A stretch of DNA of 64,000 nt from Termitomyces sp. T153 (GCA_018296165.2 JACKQL020000021.1:682001-746000), one strand, 5' to 3'. Shown: positions 11,300-23,223, counted from the first letter of the stretch. The notes: a model not told the origin generated them from the sequence alone. Translations and numbers: made by a program.

Positions 11300-12432
11300 T
11301 GTCACAACCCGTTCCCTGAAGCCCCGAACACCGCCCGACAAACCCCCACTTCCCCGGAACCCCCCGACGCTTCATCAAACTTCCCCAGCACTCCGTGCCT
11401 ACTCTGGCTAACTCCAGCACCTTCTTGGTTAACTCCGATGGCCCCCTGGCCAACTCCGATGTCTTCCCTGCAGCCGCCGGCGCTTCCCCTGGACTTCCTG
11501 AGCCCCTGGGACCACTCCCCCACCATGCCTGACCCCATTACATGTCATCAACTTGACACTCTGGCTTCCCTGACTTACCCTGGAGTATCTCAACAGCCTC
11601 GGAACAGACTGTGTCACAATTGATCCCATCAACATATCAACGTGGCCTGCCCTCTGATCGTAACCGACACCCGTCGACTCTGTTGAGCTCCACCAAGCCC
11701 CACCACCACAGCCAATGTCCCCGGAGCTCTCCAGTAGTCAGTATATAAGACATAGAGTAGCTCTTTGTACTCTAGTCTTGATATTGCTTAACGTTACCTA
11801 TGGTCTGATTGGTTCCTTCTTGTGTTTTGTGTTTTGTGTCTCATGTTTTGTTTTCCTTACTCTCAGTCTCCCAGTCTTATCTCGTCTCTGTTCCATTATC
11901 TTTTTGTTATCATTCTGTGTCTCCACCTGAATCTATTCTTGTTTTCATCTCGTCTTCATCCTATTTTGTTTGACTCTGCCTCATCCCGTTTGATTCTGTC
12001 TATTGTGCTCAAGTCCTTGACCATAACGTCCTCACAAACTCCGCAATTACAATTATGAACCACCGACGCTCGTTACCACCCCTGGACCCTGCTATACACT
12101 TGGCTCCGAACCCCATCAATCCCTGTTGATCCCCCATCAGAACTCCAGCTCTGCTCCTGTCATCTGCATAGCCTCTGCCTCCTCTGCACCTGCAGTACTC
12201 ACACACAGACTCATGCCTGAACCTCACCAAGTCCGTCCCCCTCCCCCGCAACCTGTCCTCTACTCCTCCGGACCTCCCCAGACTTGCTCAGATTAATCTC
12301 CCCTGGCTATCCTCACAAGTCCCCAGTGCTTGGACCACCTCCGAATGCTTGGTTGTCAGTGCAGGGAATCACATTCACCTAGTAAGGACTTGCCCAGTAT
12401 AGCTGAGCCCCCGTAGTCAGCGGAACCTGACA
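11300..12432 (+). mobile_element. Solo LTR, copy 1 of a 1-kb Gypsy-type LTR family
   Basis: The 1133-bp block starts TGTCACAACC and ends AACCTGACA, so it has TGTCA/TGACA inverted ends. The 5-bp target duplication AATGT stands at 11295-11299 and 12433-12437. It splits a Gypsy gag frame that resumes on the other side. It contains a TATATAAG box near 11741 and CpG is abundant, unlike the DNA on either side, so this copy is young. No internal region is present, as expected after recombination between two LTRs. Confidence 0.92.
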
Positions 12433-13245
12433 AATGTTCCCTCCTGTCCTGTATCACCTATATCCAGCTGAGTGTTCAAGCCTTCACCTCAGATGCCTTG
12501 AAAATTGCTTGGGTTCTCTCCTACATGAAGGCTGGCCAAGCTTCAACCTATGCCCTGCATATCTTCTGATGCCCAGGAGAAGTTGAGAGTTTCTCTGGCT
12601 GGATGGAGTTTGAGAAGGAGTTCTGAGCTGAGTTCTTCCCCCTTGACCCTGCCAAAACTGCAGCTCTTTCCCTTTGAGACAGAACCCAGTATAGTCAAGA
12701 AAAGTGGTCACTTGATGAGTACATTGACTCTTTTCATGCCTTAGCCAAATAGGCAGGATATCTGGATGGTCTGCAACTTTGCCTAACCTTCCATGATGGA
12801 CTCCACACCTCTCTCATGGATCACATCAACAGTATGGCAGAGGGGCACCCAGATGATGAGCATGTCAATACCTGGTACAAGGTAGCACATGAGCAGTGGC
12901 AGTTGATGGAACTGCAATATGAGCTGCAGCAGATGCAACCCTCAACATCTCCTCTCTCTTGTAGTGAGTTCAACCCCCAAGCTCCCCCCTTTCATGCCTG
13001 CTCTAGCAGCCCCACAAGCAGGTGCAACTTTTCTCCTTCCATCCCATGTTGCTCTTCTGTGGTCCCTCCTCCAAGGAGTCCCAATGGATGTTGACACCTC
13101 CTAACAGCTGTCCTCTACTCCCCTGCTATGTCAATGCTGTGGAAAGAACTAGTCACTTTGCCCACTATGGTCCTCCAACTCCTTGCAGCCTGGGATGCAA
13201 CAGGAACCCCCTCTCCAAACCCACTGATAGCAATCCAGTCTGATG

Positions 13246-13257
13246 AAGTGGCCAATG
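13246..13257. repeat. Left target-site duplication of the LINE
   Basis: AAGTGGCCAATG here is repeated at 19720-19731 after the LINE poly(A) tail. The same uninterrupted site can be read in the paralogous Gypsy A' gag (about 23962-23983, opposite strand), which gives a direct view of the empty target. Confidence 0.95.
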
Positions 13258-13423
13258 GACGCTTCTTGATCCTAAACACCCATCATCCCTTCCGGGGTCC
13301 TGGCTGTTTCGAGACCGTAGCTAGCGTATATTCATTCTTTTTCTGGTACTTCTGGCCATTAACGCCACTTGGTACCGTCACTGAGCTTCTTCTGTTATCT
13401 CATACCTCCTCTTGACCTACTGT

Positions 13424-15244
13424 GATGTCTTTGACAATGAGGGCATCATCCAGGCCCCCCCCCCCAGCAGTGCCAACACAACTGGGACCCCAAAAAGAAT
13501 GCGTCTCATTCTCACGCACTCCGACCTCAAGACCCTCTTGGCATCAGACCCCAGCCTGGTCAGGACTCTTCCTGATGCTCGTAAGTGGCTCGAAACAAAT
13601 GGATGGATCCTTGCCACAGAGCCTTATGACCGCATGAAACTCGTCAGCATCTTGGCCATGGCAGCACTGTCCTTGAAGCAGGCCAAGATGAGGAACACCG
13701 TGTTGGCGGCTGCATTCCTCCTCGAAGCCGATATCACGGACAACGTCTCGTCCGACCTGGCCAACAGGATTGCCTCCAAAACCTTGAGAAGCCTCAGCGG
13801 GCTGATTGAGAAACTCGGCTCTACCGCCAAATTCCTCGCAGCCAACGACGCACAGAGGGCAGAGTCAACTCTTGCCCTCAAATCCACCGCCAAGACACTT
13901 GCAGGGGCCACCACCTTGCTGGACGCTATGGCGTCCAAGCTCACAAGCACTCCCATGCAACCCAATGCCGCGCCCACCTGGGCAATGATCGCCAAGGCCG
14001 CAGCACCGAATCCTCCGTCGTTTGCACCTGGCCAGCAGCCCTTGGTCCACGACCTATCAGCAGACGACAGGGTTTGCATTCAGCAACGCGTCCTTCGAGA
14101 TGCAAGGACTGTCCTTATCCAGTTCAACCCGCGCGACAACAACGCCCCAAAAGACCATACCGCAGAGGGCTCATCCAAACTTCGGGACGCCCTCAACAAA
14201 ATCCTTGGCAAGCTAGACAAGAAGGCAACGGCAGTGGAGGAAGGGGAAGCTGGGGAAGTCGAGATCGTGACACCAAAGATGCGCGCCATAGGGCTGAAGA
14301 CCATTAGCCATAGTGCGTACCTTGCTGAGTTTGATACAGCTGACTCTGCCAACAGATTCCGCCATTACACGGTTATCAACTGGGAACTTCTCAACCACCT
14401 CTTCGGCTCCAACTGCAATATCGTCAACAAGTCCTACAACCTCATCGCGAGGTTTGTCCCCTGTGCGGGCTCCTTCAAACCGGACGACTACATGTGCCTC
14501 CGTACAATTGAGCTTGAGAACGGTCTTCCATCGAACTTGATAACCTCAGCACTGTGGCTGAAGAACCCGGATCTTAGGTCGCCCAAACAGACTGTGGCAT
14601 CACTCAAGATCTCCTGAAACAACCCCACCACCGCCAATGACATGATACGCGGCCATATCTTCATAGGAGGGTGTCAAGTAACTATCTGCAAGGACGTTCG
14701 CGAGCCCATCCGTTGCAGTAACTGCCAGAAGTATGGCCATTATTGAGGCGATTGTAAAGCAGAGGAATGCTGCTCCAGGTGTGTGAGCAATGGTTGCTCT
14801 GCCACTTCCTGCAAGGCAGTCAAGTACAGGTGCGTATCCTGTGGCCTGGAGTCTGCTCACATGAGCTCCGACCGCGGGTGCCCGGCCTTCATCTCTCGCT
14901 GCGAGAAATTTGACAAGCAGTTCCCTGAAAACTGCATGCCCTACTTCCCAACCAAGGACCACACCACCTGGGCAACAGCCCCCCCTAAATGCACCACCCC
15001 TCCTTTCAGCACACGCCCCCCAGCCCAGCCCGTCCCCGCCACATGCGTCTCTGCATCCAAGGCCGACCACCCCCCTCAACCAGCCCAGACTACAGGTCAA
15101 TGCCCCCCGACATGGAAGACGCAGAAGACACCTGCCGACAGCTGTGCACCGAGCTGCCTAAGCAACCTTGACGAGTTTGGGTTCACCCAAGTGAGCCATC
15201 ATAGGAGTCAGCATGGTGCCAATCCCCCCACGTCCTCTGATTAA
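13424..15244 (+). pseudogene. LINE ORF1, gag-like nucleic-acid-binding protein, two stops
   Basis: One frame runs for about 610 codons with TGA at 14615-14617 and 14744-14746. The first 400 residues are helical and alanine-rich. After the stops come three Cys-rich knuckles: CSNCQKYGHY..C, CCSRCVSNGCSATSC and CVSCGLESAHMSSDRGC, a zinc array typical of Tad1-like ORF1. A proline-rich tail follows. The likely ATG at 13424 is out of frame with the main frame across an 11-C run at about 13455-13465; a 12-C run would join them, so a homopolymer slip may have damaged the start. At least the first TGA fits deamination of CGA. Confidence 0.85.
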
Positions 15245-18200
15245 TGAACCAGCATCTCCCAACAGCTCCTGGCACCCTGCGCATTTGGCAACACAATGTT
15301 CATAAGTCAAGCACTGCGCAAGCAGATGTCCTGGCTGTGGCTTGCCCCAAAGAATGGGATGTGCTCACAATCCAAGAGCCATACCTCGACTTCCTGGGCA
15401 ACTCTAGGGCCTCCAGCTATTGGAGAGTCCTTTACCCTTCCGACCACAGAAAAGATGGTAGCACGCACTCATGCTCTGTCCTACTGATCAACACCAACAA
15501 TCCCACAGACGCCTTCACCCAACTGACCATTCACTCCACGGATATCACAGCCATTCGCTTCGCAGGTGAATTTGGTTTCCTCTCACTGTTTAACGTCTAC
15601 AACGACTGCAAACACAATGAGGTTCTTACTACCCTCTCTTCTTTCCTCTCCTCGTCAGCACACATTGCCCACCCCTCCGCTAGTGACTGCATGTTGTGGT
15701 TGGGCGACTTCAATCACCACCACCCGCTGTGGGAACCGGTTGACAACCATCACCTTAACAGTCCCAAGGACTTCATCCAGCCACTCCTTGACATGCTGAC
15801 GGCATACGACATGGAGCTGGCCCTGCCCCCTGGCATCCCTACGCTGCAAACAGCAAGCGATAGATGGACTCGCCCTAACAACATCTGGAGGTCACATACA
15901 GATGTGGACCCAATCATCTCATGCGACGTTGTCCCTTCTCTTCGCCCTATGCATGCTGATCACTTACCCATAGTCACCGAGGTCAAACTCCCTGTGCAGC
16001 ACACATCCTTGCCCCCCTCCAAAGACTTCCACTCTATGGATTGGACAGCATTTAATGAAGCTCTGACGGAGCGCCTATCTACCCGTTCACCGGCCCTTCC
16101 CATTCTCACAGAGGAGGCGTTTGACACCAAAGTACGTGACCTTACCCTGATCATTCAGGAAATCATGAACATCGACGACATTGTCCCGATCCGCAAACCA
16201 TGCCCGCACACCAAACGATGGTGAAACGGCGACCTCAAATGGCTGAAGGCCCAGAGGCGTCGGGCTGACAATCTCGCCTATAGGTTCCGGGATATCCCAG
16301 ACCACCCAGCAAAAGCTGAGGCAGCACGGCTCTCTCGCAAAATGGCTGATGCCATCCAATCTGCGAAGGAGTCCCACTGGAAAGAGTGGCTTGAGAACAT
16401 CGATGTGCAGCAGATTTACACTGCCAACAAATATGTGGTCTGCGACCCTTCTGACTTCTCATGTGACAGGGTGCCCAGCCTGAAGACCTCAGTGGATGGC
16501 ATGCCCAGCATGGCCACTACTAATGCAGCAAAAGGTGAAGCTCTAGCTGAGTCTTTCTTTCCTCCCCCTCCTCCCTCCCCGTCCATCCTCCTCTCTGCCT
16601 ACCCACGCCCGTTGCCTGCATCCCCTGGTTTGTCCAGGGATTGCATCCTAGTTGCTATCGGCAACCTCCCACCATTCAAGGCTCCAGGCCCTGACGGGAT
16701 TCCCAACATTGTTCTCAAGCAGTGTGCTAACGTTCTCGTCGATCACCTCTTCTTCATCTTTGCGGCAGTGTTTGAGCTCGAGGTATACCACCCGAGCTGG
16801 TTAGAGTCTACCACCCTGGTCCTACGCAAGCCAGGAAAGCCTGCATATAATGTTGCAAAAGCATACAGGCCTATTGGCCTTCTCAACACCATTGGGAAGC
16901 TTTTTTCCACCATGGTGGCTGCTGACATCTCCTACCTCGCAGAAAAGTACAGAATGCTCCTGCCTGGTCAATTCGGGGGCTGGCCTGGCCGAAACACAAC
17001 AGATGCCATGCATCTGGTGGTCTCAAGGATCAAGGATGCATGGTGCTCAGGTAATGTAGTGACTGCCTTATTTCTTGATGTTCAGGGGGCCTTCCCCAAC
17101 ACAGTCAAAGACTGCCTCATACACAATATGAGGGAACGTGGCGTCCCTACATGCTACGTCCAGCTGGCTGAATGCATGCTTACTGGGCAACGCACAAAGC
17201 TCCGCTTCGACGACTTCATCTCGGATTGGATCTCTATCACTAATGGCACCACCCAGGGCTGCCCCCTCTCCATGCTATATTACACATTTTACAATGCGCC
17301 TCTCATCCAGGCGGCCTGCCTCAACAGCAAATCAGAGCTCACCTCTGGTTTTGTCGATGATGTGATGTTCCTTGCCATGGCAAAGTCTCTGACGGAGACC
17401 CACGAAATCATCAGAGACATTATGGAGCGCAGTAGGGGGGCCTTCAAATGGTCCCTGTTATACCACTTGCCATTTGAACTCTCAAAACTGGCACTTATGG
17501 ACTTCCCTCACTCCCACTGGGACGCGGCTCCCCCTAACATTGTCCTTAGACGCGCCAACCTTGACAGCTCTGTCACCGCCCAGATGGTCGATACGGTCAC
17601 ATCTTACAAGTACCTTGGGGTCGTCTTTGACCCCAAACTCCGCTGGACAGCACATTTGCAAAAAGTTGCTGCAAGTGCCGCATGGTGGACCCACCAGATT
17701 TCCAGGCTCTCACGAATTTCAGGTGGAATGCCACCCCATTGCGTGCGCCAGCTTTATAATACCGTAGCCATTCCAGCATTCACCTATGCTGCGGACATTT
17801 GGTACACAGGCGTTTGTGAAGGACCTAAGGGTGCACACCAAATGGGCTCACTAGCTGTGACCAAGAAGATCGGTGCAGCACAGCGCTGAGCTGCCAAAAT
17901 CATAACTGGCACTCTAAGCACCACAGCTGGTGACGTGCTGGATGCCCATGCCAACCTCCTCCCTGTTGACCTCCTTTTCCACAAAGTACTAACCCGGGCG
18001 GCGGTATGCTTCGGCTCTCTGCCAGACACGCACCCTGTGGGTACCGTGGCATGCAGGGCTGCCAAGCGCTTTGTCCACCGCCACCGCTCACCTCTCCACA
18101 ATCTCTTCCTTTTTACAGGTGTCAACCCCTCTTCCATCGAAATTGTTCGAGCTCATCGATGCTGCCCCAACTACTGGCCTGCCTTCACCACCCACATCGC

Positions 18201-19265
18201 CAGCTCGAAGGAGGAAGCCCTTGAAGCAATACGCCTCACACATGACTGCGCCTCTACCGCAATCTACTGCAACAGGTCAGGTTATGAAGGGTGGTCCTAT
18301 ATGTGGACAATGAGGAGAGGTCCTCCCTGAGGTACTTCCTTGGCTCGGCTACCAAGCACACTGTCTATGAAGTGGAAATAGTTGGTATGACCCTAGGCCT
18401 ACATCTCCTACATGGTTTCAGCAAACAGCTCCAAGGCCTAACGGCCATTGGCACGGACAGTCAAGCCTTGATTCGCGCCCTGCGGAACCAATGCCCCCAC
18501 CCAACCCACTATCTCCTTGATGCCGTCCACAATGCCGTTGAGAACCTCCACAGAAAGCAGGACTGCCTCCACACAGCGCCGAACAGGCATTTTGTACGTG
18601 GTACAAACAACGTGTGGAAGCCCCGCTCCCGCAGTGTGATTCACTTGCAAGTCCATTGGTTGCCGGGACACATGGATTTCACTCCTAATGAGCGTGCAGA
18701 CGTACTAGCGAAAGAAGCTGCATGTGGCCTATCCAGCCCCCCCAGCTCACTTCCCGCCTACCTTCGAACCAAGCCGCTCCCCCCCAGCATCCCCACTACC
18801 TGGCAGACCGACTTGACAGTGACCCAGGTCCTCTGGAAGTGGCGCTGGAAGAAGTCCCCATGCTACTGGCTGATTCACCAACTCAACAGGACGTTGCCTT
18901 CACGCAGCTACATGCGCCTCACCAGTTTGTTGGACCGCCGTCAGTCCGCCATGCTCATGCAATTCCGCACGGGACACCTCCCACTCAACCTTCATCTATT
19001 CCGCATCCACTGCACCGAATCCCCAGTATGCCCCCACTGCTGTGGCCTGACAGTGGAGTCGGTACAACACTTCATCCTTGAATGCCTGCAATACCGCTAT
19101 GAGAGACATATACACCTTGTCCGGCCATTGAAACGCAGAGCTGAGTCCTTAACATATCTGTTCTCCACACCCAATGCTATTAAACACCTCCTTAGGTACA
19201 CCAAAGCCACAAAACAGTTCAAGCTCACACCCAATGCGCGGCCCCCACAGCCCCAGCATCCGTGA
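15244..19265 (+). pseudogene. LINE ORF2: endonuclease, reverse transcriptase, RNase H, CCHC; near intact
   Basis: Domains in order: APE endonuclease (WQHNVHKS, TIQEPYLD, WLGDFNHHHPLWEP, HADHLPI), reverse transcriptase (FKAPGPDGIPN, YRPIGLLNTIGKLF, QFGGWPGRNTTDA, ALFLDVQGAFPN, TQGCPLSMLYY, catalytic GFVDDVMFLA near 17349), RNase H (DSQALIRAL, VHWLPGHMDFTPNERADVLAKEA) and a C-terminal knuckle CPHCCGLTVESVQHFILEC. It encodes the enzyme for target-primed reverse transcription. Defects: TGA at 16222-16224, TGA at 17887-17889 (probably from CGA), and a short deletion with a frame change near 18285 that removes the GxGAAA part of the first RNase H motif. Otherwise the frame is continuous for 1340 codons. 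Confidence 0.93.
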
Positions 19266-19719
19266 CACCGAAGGCCCAGTCCTCACCAACTCCGAGCCCA
19301 ACCTTGGCCTAACCAAGCTAACCGCCAAACCTATGCACCCCCCTTTTTCATTTCTACTCTACTATACATTCTTGTAATAACGGCACCGGGCTCTAGGCTC
19401 GCCAGACGCACTGATCCCTTCTAGCTCTGGTCGAGACCGTGGCCCCTCTGCTCATCTTGACCCGCCTGCGCCGCAGGCTTTTGTACTGCACTACCCCGCA
19501 GACCGAGCAGTCCCAACACATCAACTCAGGGCTTACCAGGGGAGGACGTCATAGAACAGTGCTGGAACGCGCCGGCCTGCTCATTCTCCGCGTACACGGA
19601 GGGGCATGAAACTTTGTCACTCTTGTAGCAGTAGGTAACCTGTCAGTAGTACCATGCAAAATGAGCGCAAGGCGCTCTGTGCACATAAAACTGGAATGAA
19701 AAAAAAAAAAAAAAAAAAA
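19266..19719 (+). other. LINE 3' UTR and poly(A) tail
   Basis: A non-coding, CpG-rich 430 bp ending in about 21 A residues from 19699, immediately followed by the target duplication. This is the normal 3' end of a target-primed insertion. Confidence 0.85.
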
Positions 19720-19731
19720 AAGTGGCCAATG

Positions 19732-20443
19732 TATTGGAGGAGGCTCCTACAGAGTCTGAGGATTTTTAAATGGGGAATGGGTGGGTGATAGGATCTATGC
19801 TACAACCCTCTGCTCCCCTCCTACAGTGGCAGAGATTTGGACCAGTCAGACTACTTCTCAATGTCTGGCTGAGGCATTTGCAGCAAATTCACAGCCCAAG
19901 CCTTCCTGGAGCACCATTCCCAATCACATCTATGACTTTGAGGATGTATTTTCCAAGGCCTTCTTCAATTCACTTCCAGAGTGCAAGCAGTGGGATCATG
20001 CAATTGAGCTGATACCAGATGCTGAGCCCTCTGGCTGCAAGGTCTATCCACTTGCACCCCATGAGCAGAATGAGCTGGATGCCTTCCTGCATAATAATCT
20101 TAGCTTAGGACAAATATGACCCTCCAAGTCTCCAATGGCCTCCCCAGTCCTTTTTATCAAGAAGAAGGACAGGTCTCTTTGTCTGGTTCAGGATTATCAT
20201 GTCCTGAATGCAATGACAGTGAAGAACTGCTATCCTTTGCCACTCATCTCAGAACTTGTCAACAACCTTTAAGGTGCATGCTACTTCACAATGTTGGACA
20301 TCCATTGGGGCTATAACAATGTACACATCAACAATGGGGATGAGTGGAAGGCAGCATTCCAAACTAATTGTGGACTCTTTGAACCTCTGGTGATGTTCTT
20401 TGGCCTGACCAATAGCCCAGTCATCTTCCAGACTATGATGAAT
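19732..20443 (+). pseudogene. Gypsy A pol fragment (N-terminal RT), resumes after LINE
   Basis: After the LINE the host Gypsy resumes with TATTGGAGG and the end of gag, then jumps to the pre-RT region ([81 protein letters not shown]). The protease segment present in A' is missing, apparently by deletion between two copies of a GAGTCTRAGGATTTTTAAA repeat. The coding sequence stops abruptly at 20443, where it meets the C-terminal end of A' in opposite orientation. In-frame stops are the same as in A'. Confidence 0.85.
19750..20443 (+). repeat. Left arm of a 694-bp near-perfect inverted repeat
   Basis: Reading this arm against the reverse complement of 22428-23121 I found one mismatch (T versus C in the AGCCCAGYCATCTT segment, near 20421). 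The arms include shared stop codons and indels of a decayed Gypsy pol, so the duplication is later than the decay. The spacer is 1984 bp. Confidence 0.95.
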
Positions 20444-20699
20444 ATGTACTGGGTAGAAGAAGTCATGAATTGCTTGGTCTGCTGCTGAAATGGGGTAGAT
20501 GCCTTGAATGGCTTTTGGGGCATTGGAATGTCTATGGTAGAAGTCCCAGACCAGGGTTGGTGCATGTATAGTAGTCTGTGGTTCCCAAGAGATGTCCTCA
20601 ACACCATATTACTTCCATCTTCATCCTGTCCACAAACTCATTTATGGAGTCATTCTCATAGGGGTGTGCCTGAGGTTCAAATCCCATGTAGGGGTGCCT

Positions 20700-21510
20700 G
20701 CTAGTGTCCAGAAAGAATGGAGTCATCTGTGTGAAAGAGTGAACATAGTTGTTGTACTGGAACTCAGCATCTAGCAAGAGCTCATCCCTATCATCCTGCC
20801 TCTCATTACAGAAAAGATGGAGATACTGTTCCAGTTCCTGATTAATATGTTCTGTCTGCCCATTGAACCGAGGGTGATAGGCTGTGGTGGTATGGAGCTT
20901 GACTCCAAGCAGGTGGTACAGTTTCCAAGTAAACTCTGCTACAAACTAGGGGCCTCAGTCAGAGACATAGTCATCTGACAGACTATGGGGCTTCCAGACA
21001 TTCTTTCAATACAGGCTGGCTGCTCCCAAGGCAGAGCATGTTGTGTGGGTAGGGATAAAATGGGCTCATTTACCATAGAGGTCCACCACTACCATCACTG
21101 CATTGTATCCATGAGCATCTGGGAGTTCCACAATGAAATCCACCAATGCAACACTCCTGCAAGCAGCCAGGATGGGGAGTGAGTGGAAATGGCCCAGGGG
21201 TGCTGGATGGTGAGGCTAGGTGCAGAGACAGAGATTACAGGTGCTAGTGTAGGTGCTTACATGTTGGGAGATCTGTGACCACCAATAGTTCTGGAATACC
21301 AGCTCCAGTGTCTTCCACCTTCCAGGATGTCCAGCCACCAGAGAGTCATGATGTTGTTCTACAATGCACTAGCAAAGTTCTGGAATGTTAGGCACATAAA
21401 TGTGTCCTCTAAAGGTCAAAAGCCCATGCTAAAGACCCCACTCATCTGCATGCACTGACTTGACTCCACTTGCCCATCAAGCTTGTAGGGCCTGCACAGC
21501 CTGAGCAACT
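20700..21510 (-). pseudogene. Gypsy A' integrase remnant
   Basis: Read on the minus strand this stretch keeps fragments of the HHCC zinc domain and the catalytic core, seen by comparison with the better copies in B (37640-38520) and D. Stops and frameshifts are too dense for a continuous frame. The C-terminal chromodomain region is reduced to about 20444-20700. Confidence 0.6.
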
Positions 21511-21689
21511 GCATCCTCCTATGCATCCTCCCTGTTCTCTCTTTGGATGTCCCTAAGGATGTTTGCCTCATTCCTTTGAACTGCAATCCCTTCTAGCATA
21601 TGGATGGCAAAGAGCTCAGGCTTGAGGAGGACAATGTTGTCATTATCTCCTGCTCCTGTGCCATGGTCAGCCCACCTGGACAGTGCACT

Positions 21690-22090
21690 AGTTTGCCCAT
21701 GCTCCATTCTGGTTTGTGGTGCAGTGAGAAGTCAAAGTTGGCCAAATACAGAGACCACCAAGCTTGATGTTGATTGAGTTTCTTTGAAGAATGGAAGTAC
21801 TCCAGATTCTTGTAGTCTGTCCAGACTTCAAACTTATGCCATGGACCCTCAAGGAAATGCCACTATTCTTCAAAGGACCAAATAATTGCCAGCATCTCCT
21901 TATCATGGATCTCATAGTTCCATTCCACTGCATTAAGGCTTTTGGAGTAGAAGGCTACTGGATGCCATTTGCCATCCTCCTTTGACTGCTGGGAGAGGAC
22001 TGCCCCTGTAGCAAAATCTGAGCTATCTGCTTCTACATGGAATGGAGAGTCATCATCAGGGAACAGGAGAACTGGCTTTGAGGTCACAGC
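21690..22090 (-). pseudogene. Gypsy A' RNase H remnant
   Basis: Translation gives VLLFPDDDSPFHVEADSSDF followed by ATGAVLSQQSKEDGKWHPV, AFYSKSLNAVEWNYEIHDKE and MLAIIWSFEE, the typical Gypsy RNase H blocks with the first Asp region and the catalytic Glu. Downstream the tether to integrase (LARWADHGTG-like) is at about 21640-21690. Confidence 0.8.
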
Positions 22091-22099
22091 TTGCTTGAG

Positions 22100-23100
22100 G
22101 GCATCAAAGGCAGCTTGCTGTGGGAGCTCCTACTGCTATGCTGTATCCTTAACTGTGAGGTCAAAGAGGGGGTGTGCATGGTGAAAGAAATCCTGTATGA
22201 ATCTCCAATAGATATCAACAAACCCAAGAAAGGCCTGCACTTCCTTCCTGTTCCTTGGCTCAGGCCACTCTGCTACACCTGCCATCTTAATGGGGTCCAT
22301 CTCTGCTGTTCCATGCAAAATGATCAAACCCAGGTACTCCACCTTAGTCTGCTCAAATTCACAATGAGGATATCATTGAGATATACACACAGACAACACC
22401 TTCTACAATCAGATTGCAGAAAATGTCATTCATCATAGTCTGGAAGATGGCTGGGCTATTGGTCAGGCCAAAGAACATCACCAGAGGTTCAAAGAGTCCA
22501 CAATTAGTTTGGAATGCTGCCTTCCACTCATCCCCATTGTTGATGTGTACATTGTTATAGCCCCAATGGATGTCCAACATTGTGAAGTAGCATGCACCTT
22601 AAAGGTTGTTGACAAGTTCTGAGATGAGTGGCAAAGGATAGCAGTTCTTCACTGTCATTGCATTCAGGACATGATAATCCTGAACCAGACAAAGAGACCT
22701 GTCCTTCTTCTTGATAAAAAGGACTGGGGAGGCCATTGGAGACTTGGAGGGTCATATTTGTCCTAAGCTAAGATTATTATGCAGGAAGGCATCCAGCTCA
22801 TTCTGCTCATGGGGTGCAAGTGGATAGACCTTGCAGCCAGAGGGCTCAGCATCTGGTATCAGCTCAATTGCATGATCCCACTGCTTGCACTCTGGAAGTG
22901 AATTGAAGAAGGCCTTGGAAAATACATCCTCAAAGTCATAGATGTGATTGGGAATGGTGCTCCAGGAAGGCTTGGGCTGTGAATTTGCTGCAAATGCCTC
23001 AGCCAGACATTGAGAAGTAGTCTGACTGGTCCAAATCTCTGCCACTGTAGGAGGGGAGCAGAGGGTTGTAGCATAGATCCTATCACCCACCCATTCCCCA
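22100..23100 (-). pseudogene. Gypsy A' reverse transcriptase remnant, core deletion
   Basis: Conserved blocks include [74 protein letters not shown] and VYLNDILI (canonical YLDDILI, first catalytic Asp replaced by Asn). About 80 nt just after this box are missing: the sequence jumps at about 22370 to [15 protein letters not shown]. Then VAEWPEPRNRKEVQAFLGF follows. Polymerase function is lost. Confidence 0.85.
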
Positions 23101-23121
23101 TTTAAAAATCCTCAGACTCTG
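22428..23121 (-). repeat. Right arm of the 694-bp inverted repeat
   Basis: Partner of 19750-20443. This arm is contiguous with the rest of Gypsy A' on both sides, so it is probably the original and the left arm the copy. Confidence 0.95.
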
Positions 23122-23223
23122 CATCTGGAGTACTGGTCCATTTTCCTTCACCTCCCTCTCCCTCTGGAGATTTACACCCAACATCTTGGACATCCTTGTA
23201 GAGGGCCTCTCTATGAGGGAATG

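Larger units (their letters stand above)
10935..13257 (+). pseudogene. Gypsy A gag remnant, interrupted by a solo LTR
   Basis: Plus-strand pieces at about 10935-11299 and 12433-13257 together match the gag order seen in Gypsy B: a region with repeated LGLHLAQAF-like blocks, LPDVYDGDSKVGE, then SDALKIAWVLSYMKAGQAS, a DEYIDSF helix, HPDDEHVNTWYKVAHEQWQLMELQ, and a proline-rich tail ending near PNGC. Many stops occur. A solo LTR (11300-12432) sits between the two parts and a LINE begins right after 13257. The zinc knuckle seen in A' is damaged here. Confidence 0.75.
13258..19719 (+). mobile_element. Nearly full-length LINE (Tad1-like, with RNase H) with poly(A) and TSD
   Basis: A 6.46-kb insertion flanked by the 12-bp duplication AAGTGGCCAATG. 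It has a 5' UTR (13258-13423), ORF1, ORF2 that begins at the end of ORF1, a 3' UTR (19266-19698) and a poly(A) run of about 20 nt. CpG is frequent throughout, in strong contrast to the Gypsy DNA around it, so it is a recent arrival. It is nevertheless dead: ORF1 and ORF2 carry TGA stops and a frameshift. Presence of APE endonuclease, reverse transcriptase, RNase H and a CCHC tail suggests the Tad1/I-like clades of fungal LINEs. Confidence 0.93.

Noticed and set aside
14600..15100. 166-residue minus-strand frame
   Set aside because: Antisense to the zinc-knuckle part of LINE ORF1; Gly/Ala/Val-rich composition follows from the sense codons.
20311..20700. Plus-strand frames between the inverted-repeat arms as a separate gene
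   Set aside because: They are antisense to the integrase/chromodomain end of Gypsy A'.
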